A stretch of DNA of 64,000 nt from PALSA-612 sp035652235. Lineage in GTDB: Bacteria > Actinomycetota > Thermoleophilia > Gaiellales > Gaiellaceae. The notes beneath the pieces were generated by a model. It was not told the DNA's origin, did no database searches, and saw only the letters and a program-made list of their open reading frames with translations. Made by a program: the position numbers and the translations under genes. Within the stretch, counting starts at the first letter, position 1; each line of letters begins with the position of its first letter. This document shows, in pieces, positions 61,292 through 64,000 of this stretch. The stretch is taken from positions 154,210 to 218,209 of the forward strand of contig DASREE010000014.1 in assembly GCA_035652235.1 (NCBI GenBank), given 5' to 3'.

Positions 61292-62329
61292 ATGGCCGAG
61301 CCGCTCCTCGTCCGTGCCTGCCGGGGCGAGACGACCGAGCGAACGCCGGTCTGGTTCATGCGGCAGGCGGGACGCTCGCTGCCGGAATACCGGGCCGTGC
61401 GCGAGCGCCACGGCTTCCTCGAGGTCGCGTCGACGCCCGAGCTGTGCACCGAGGTGACGCTGCAGCCGGTGCGCCGGCACGACGTCGACGCGGCCGTGCT
61501 CTTCGCCGACATCATGACCCCGGTCGCCGGCATGGGCGTGCAGTTCGAGCTCGTCGAGGGAGTCGGGCCGGTGATCGAGCGCCCGCTGCGGACGCGCGCC
61601 GACGTCGAGCGCCTGCGTATGCCCGAGCCCGACGAGGCCTTCACCTCGCTGCTCGAGGCGGTGCGCCTCGTGCGGCGGGAGCTCGCGCCCGACAAGGCGC
61701 TCGTCGGCTTCTGCGGCGGCCCGTTCACCGTCGCCGGCTACCTCGTCGAGGGCCGGCCGAGCCGGGACTTCCTCCGCGTCAAGTCGCTCATGTACCGCGA
61801 GCCGGGCGTGTGGCATCAGCTGATGGAAAAGCTCGCCGACGTCTCGGCCGCGTACCTGCGGGCGAAGGTGCGGGCGGGCGCGGACGTCGTCCAGCTGTTC
61901 GACTCCTGGGTCGGCGTGCTCTCGCCGCTCGACTACGAGCAGCTCGTCGCCCCCTACTCGCGCCGCGTGCTCGCCGCGGTGGACGTGCCGACGATCCACT
62001 TCGGCACGGCCACCGCCGGCCTCCTCGAGCGCATGGCCGCGGCCGGCGGGCACGTGATCGGCGTCGACTGGCGCGTCGATCTCGACCGCGCCTGGGACCA
62101 GATCGGCAGCGGGCGCGGCATCCAGGGGAACCTCGACCCGGCGCTCCTGCTCGGCCCGTGGGAGCGCGTCGAGGCGGGCGCAGCCGACGTCCTGCGCCGG
62201 GCAGCAGGCCGCCCCGGCCACGTCTTCAACCTCGGGCACGGCGTGCTTCCCGAGACGCGGCCGGAGGCGCTGACGCGGCTCGTTGCCTTCGTCCGCTCCT
62301 ACGCTCGCGGCGCGCCGGCCGACCGGTAG
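61292..62329 (+). CDS. hemE: Uroporphyrinogen decarboxylase
   Basis: 345 residues of the HemE TIM-barrel. It decarboxylates uroporphyrinogen III to coproporphyrinogen III in heme synthesis. Signature segments: PVWFMRQAGRSLPEYR at the substrate site, LFADIMTP with the catalytic Asp, GFCGGPFTVAGYLVEG, and LFDSWVGVLSP. Full length with no damage. The TAGTCT hexamer at leaderless spacing supports the ATG at 61292. Its place inside a glycan locus, between permease and ATPase, is odd. It may support the oxidase genes, but no other heme genes are near. Confidence 0.95.
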   Translation: MAEPLLVRACRGETTERTPVWFMRQAGRSLPEYRAVRERHGFLEVASTPELCTEVTLQPVRRHDVDAAVLFADIMTPVAGMGVQFELVEGVGPVIERPLRTRADVERLRMPEPDEAFTSLLEAVRLVRRELAPDKALVGFCGGPFTVAGYLVEGRPSRDFLRVKSLMYREPGVWHQLMEKLADVSAAYLRAKVRAGADVVQLFDSWVGVLSPLDYEQLVAPYSRRVLAAVDVPTIHFGTATAGLLERMAAAGGHVIGVDWRVDLDRAWDQIGSGRGIQGNLDPALLLGPWERVEAGAADVLRRAAGRPGHVFNLGHGVLPETRPEALTRLVAFVRSYARGAPADR

Positions 62330-62355
62330 CGGACGCCGACGCTACCCTCGTCACG

Positions 62356-63588
62356 ATGAGCGAGCCCGCCCGAGGCGCGATCGAGGTCGAGCACGTCGGC
62401 CGGCGCTTCCGCGTCTACGCGCAGCCCGTGCGGACGCTGAAGGAGACGCTCCTCGCGCGCAGGCGCGTCCGCGGCCGCGAGATCGACGCGCTCACCGACG
62501 TCAGCTTCTCGGTCGAGCCGGGCGAGGCGGTCGGGCTGGTCGGGCGCAACGGCTCCGGGAAGACGACGCTGCTCAAGATCGTCGCCGGGATCATCAAGCC
62601 GACTGCCGGCCGGGTCGCGGTCGGCGGCCGGATCGGCAGCCTGCTCGAGCTCGGCGCCGGCTTCCACCCCGAGTTCACGGGCGCCGAGAACGTCTACCTG
62701 AACGGCGCCATCCTCGGCCTCGGGCGCGAGGCGATCCGCCGGCACTTCGACGAGATCGTCGCCTTCTCCGAGCTCGGCCGCTTCATCGACCTGCCGGTGC
62801 GCACCTACTCGTCCGGGATGGTCATGCGCCTCGGCTTCGCCGTCGCCGCCCACCTGGACGTGGACGTGCTCCTCCTCGACGAGGTGTTCGCCGTCGGCGA
62901 CGAGGAGTTCCAACGCAAGTGCTTCGGCAAGATCTTCGAGTTCAAGCAGCGCGGGGGCACGATCGTGTTCGTCTCGCACGACGCCGCCGCCGTCGAGCGC
63001 CTGTGCGGGCGCGCCGTCCTGCTCCGCGACGGCAGGGTCGCCTTCGACGGTCCGACGCGGGAGGCGATCGCGCGCTACCACGCGCTCCTCGCCGGGGAGC
63101 GCGATCCGGACGAGCGCGGGGCGGGGCTCCGCGAGTACGGAAGCGGCGAGCTGCGGATCGAGTCGGTGCGGCTCGAGGGGCCCGACGGCGAGGAGCGCAG
63201 GCAGTTCCTCCCGGGCGAGCCGCTCGCCGTCTCTTTGCACGTCGTCTCGCGCGCGCCGGTGCCGCCGCCGAGGCTCGCGTACGAGCTGCACGACGTCGCC
63301 GGCCTGCAGGTGGCGGCGGCGGCGCAGGACACGGCCGAGCTCGGCTGGCGCCCCGAGCGCCGCGAGCATCGCCTGCGGCTCGAGGTGGACAGCCTGCCGC
63401 TCGCCGACGGCCGCTTCCGCTTCCGCTTCGAGCTCGCGGATGCCTCCCGCCGGCGCCTCTACCACTGGCTCGACGACGCCGCCGGCTTCGTCGTCTACCC
63501 GGCGGAGGGCGAGACCGGGCTCGTCCGGCTCGACGCCCGCTGGTCGCTCGTCCACGACCGCGCCGGTGCGACAATCGGGGAAGGATGA
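62356..63588 (+). CDS. wzt: ABC polysaccharide export ATPase with C-terminal glycan-binding domain (Wzt-like)
   Basis: 410 residues. The nucleotide-binding domain spans about 1-240: Walker A GRNGSGKTTL, the TagH/Wzt-type VGGRIGSLLELGAGFHPEFTG, signature TYSSGM and Walker B VLLLDEVFAVGD. The C-terminal ~150 residues (LRIESVRLEGPDGEERRQFLPGE onward) form the beta-sandwich of Wzt that binds the capped end of the glycan, so export is substrate-checked. Partner of the permease at 59200. TACCCT lies 7 bases before the ATG. Confidence 0.92.
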   Translation: MSEPARGAIEVEHVGRRFRVYAQPVRTLKETLLARRRVRGREIDALTDVSFSVEPGEAVGLVGRNGSGKTTLLKIVAGIIKPTAGRVAVGGRIGSLLELGAGFHPEFTGAENVYLNGAILGLGREAIRRHFDEIVAFSELGRFIDLPVRTYSSGMVMRLGFAVAAHLDVDVLLLDEVFAVGDEEFQRKCFGKIFEFKQRGGTIVFVSHDAAAVERLCGRAVLLRDGRVAFDGPTREAIARYHALLAGERDPDERGAGLREYGSGELRIESVRLEGPDGEERRQFLPGEPLAVSLHVVSRAPVPPPRLAYELHDVAGLQVAAAAQDTAELGWRPERREHRLRLEVDSLPLADGRFRFRFELADASRRRLYHWLDDAAGFVVYPAEGETGLVRLDARWSLVHDRAGATIGEG

Positions 63589-63866
63589 GCTCGAGAACCT
63601 GTCCCGACTGGCCGCAGCTGATGGAGCAGGCGCCGGAGCTCCAGTTCAAGCACTACACCGTCCGGGAGCTGTCCTTCCCGGCCGATGTGCTCGTCGCGAT
63701 CGGGGACGCGCCGCTCGACGAGGTGAACGTCTGCTGCGACGCCGAGCACAACGTCTACAACCCGGGCCATACCGATCCCCGCGTGGCGGAGGCGCTGCGC
63801 GGCTCGCACTGGTTCGACCTGCGCGAGTGGACGACCTCCGGCCCGGGCGCGGCCGGATCGTACTGA
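63585..63866 (+). CDS. 93-residue protein of unknown function
   Basis: ATG 63585 overlaps the wzt stop (ATGA) and has a GGGGAAGG ribosome site. The protein is compact and soluble, with a Cys pair in VNVCCDAEHNVYNPGH and HWFDLREWTTSGPG near the end; two His and adjacent Cys could bind metal. It may be a partner of the ABC exporter. No family recognised. Confidence 0.7.
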   Translation: MSSRTCPDWPQLMEQAPELQFKHYTVRELSFPADVLVAIGDAPLDEVNVCCDAEHNVYNPGHTDPRVAEALRGSHWFDLREWTTSGPGAAGSY

Positions 63867-63904
63867 AGGGAAAATGACGCTGAGGGTGTGGGAACCGTCT
63901 GGCC

Positions 63905-64000
63905 TCAGGCGGCCTCCGGGAGGGTTTCGAGGGTGACTTTGTGGCCGAGGCGTTCGAGCTGGGCGACGAGCCGTCGGGTTTGGCGTTCCGGGTCGCGACG
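63905..64000 (-). mobile_element. 3-prime end of a probable transposase gene, cut by the window edge
   Basis: The last 31 codons of a minus-strand frame (RRLVAQLERLGHKVTLETLPEAA then TGA at 63905-63907) resemble the C-terminus of actinobacterial insertion-sequence transposases. Base use is less extreme (AAA, CAA, GAA and ACC codons) than in neighbouring genes. The 37 bases between the unknown gene and this frame may hold the insertion-sequence end, but no inverted repeat partner is inside the window. The family cannot be fixed. Confidence 0.45.

Noticed and set aside
1..64000. CRISPR arrays, tRNA or rRNA genes, prophage genes
   Set aside because: No regularly spaced repeats, cloverleaf-like or ribosomal RNA sequence, and no phage structural genes were recognised on reading the window.

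Overview
The window is a chromosomal segment of a very high-GC actinobacterium. GTG starts and 4-base GTGA/ATGA stop-start overlaps are common. Many genes have a TANNNT hexamer 4 to 9 bases before the start codon and no Shine-Dalgarno sequence, which is the signature of leaderless transcription. The mix of a decaprenyl-phosphate phosphoribosyltransferase-like UbiA protein, an aa3-type oxidase operon and a very large surface-glycan locus suggests a deep-branching actinobacterium, perhaps class Thermoleophilia. That placement is inference from gene content, not a phylogeny. No rRNA, tRNA or CRISPR array was recognised.

Layout. 0-2.5 kb: small zinc-ribbon protein, OsmC-like protein, diheme cytochrome c and a secreted alpha/beta hydrolase with a 3-prime frameshift. 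2.5-14.9 kb: cell-surface glycan genes (UbiA-type DPPR synthase, phosphodiester glycosidase, UDP-glucuronate decarboxylase-like epimerase, clan GH-A glycosidase, GT4 enzymes, a second epimerase, methyltransferase, O-antigen ligase-like protein, flippase). 14.9-22.3 kb: a damaged stretch holding fused fragments of a glycosyltransferase, a polysaccharide deacetylase and a GNAT protein, a glycosyltransferase remnant, and an asparagine synthase with two internal deletions, set among intact genes. 22.2-24.5 kb: NodB-like protein and a WbaP-type initiating sugar transferase. 24.5-26.4 kb: histidine kinase and OmpR-type regulator, preceded by 11-bp-phased GTCAT repeats. 26.4-34.1 kb: cytochrome c oxidase operon (cupredoxin-like protein, CtaC, 28-aa peptide, CtaD, CtaE, CtaG, 47-aa membrane peptide, SCO, CtaB) with a convergent cupredoxin-like gene. 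34.2-60.0 kb: second glycan block with GT4, GT2 and GT39-like enzymes, GDP-fucose-type sugar nucleotide genes, methyltransferases, a WecA-CapD-like fusion and the ABC export permease. 60.2-63.9 kb: two small unknowns, hemE, the Wzt-type ATPase and a 93-aa unknown. The right edge enters the end of a probable insertion sequence.

Working together: two lipid-linked initiators (WbaP-like at 23 kb, WecA-like at 56 kb), about twelve GT4-type enzymes, two GT2 and four multispanning lipid-sugar-dependent transferases would build one or more polymers. Export could go either through the flippase and ligase or through the ABC permease and Wzt pair, so at least two assembly routes are encoded. The oxidase operon carries its own assembly factors (CtaB, CtaG, SCO) and lies beside a two-component system.

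Most interesting points: a two-way promoter in which one TANNNTA serves two leaderless genes 17 bp apart (61.28 kb), with a similar arrangement at 11.30 kb; an ABC permease whose only plausible start is AUC; a CtaD that appears to lack the usual D- and K-channel residues; two cupredoxin-like proteins without copper ligands; two small genes inside the oxidase operon; and the damaged 14.9-22.3 kb stretch, which is either real gene decay or an assembly problem.
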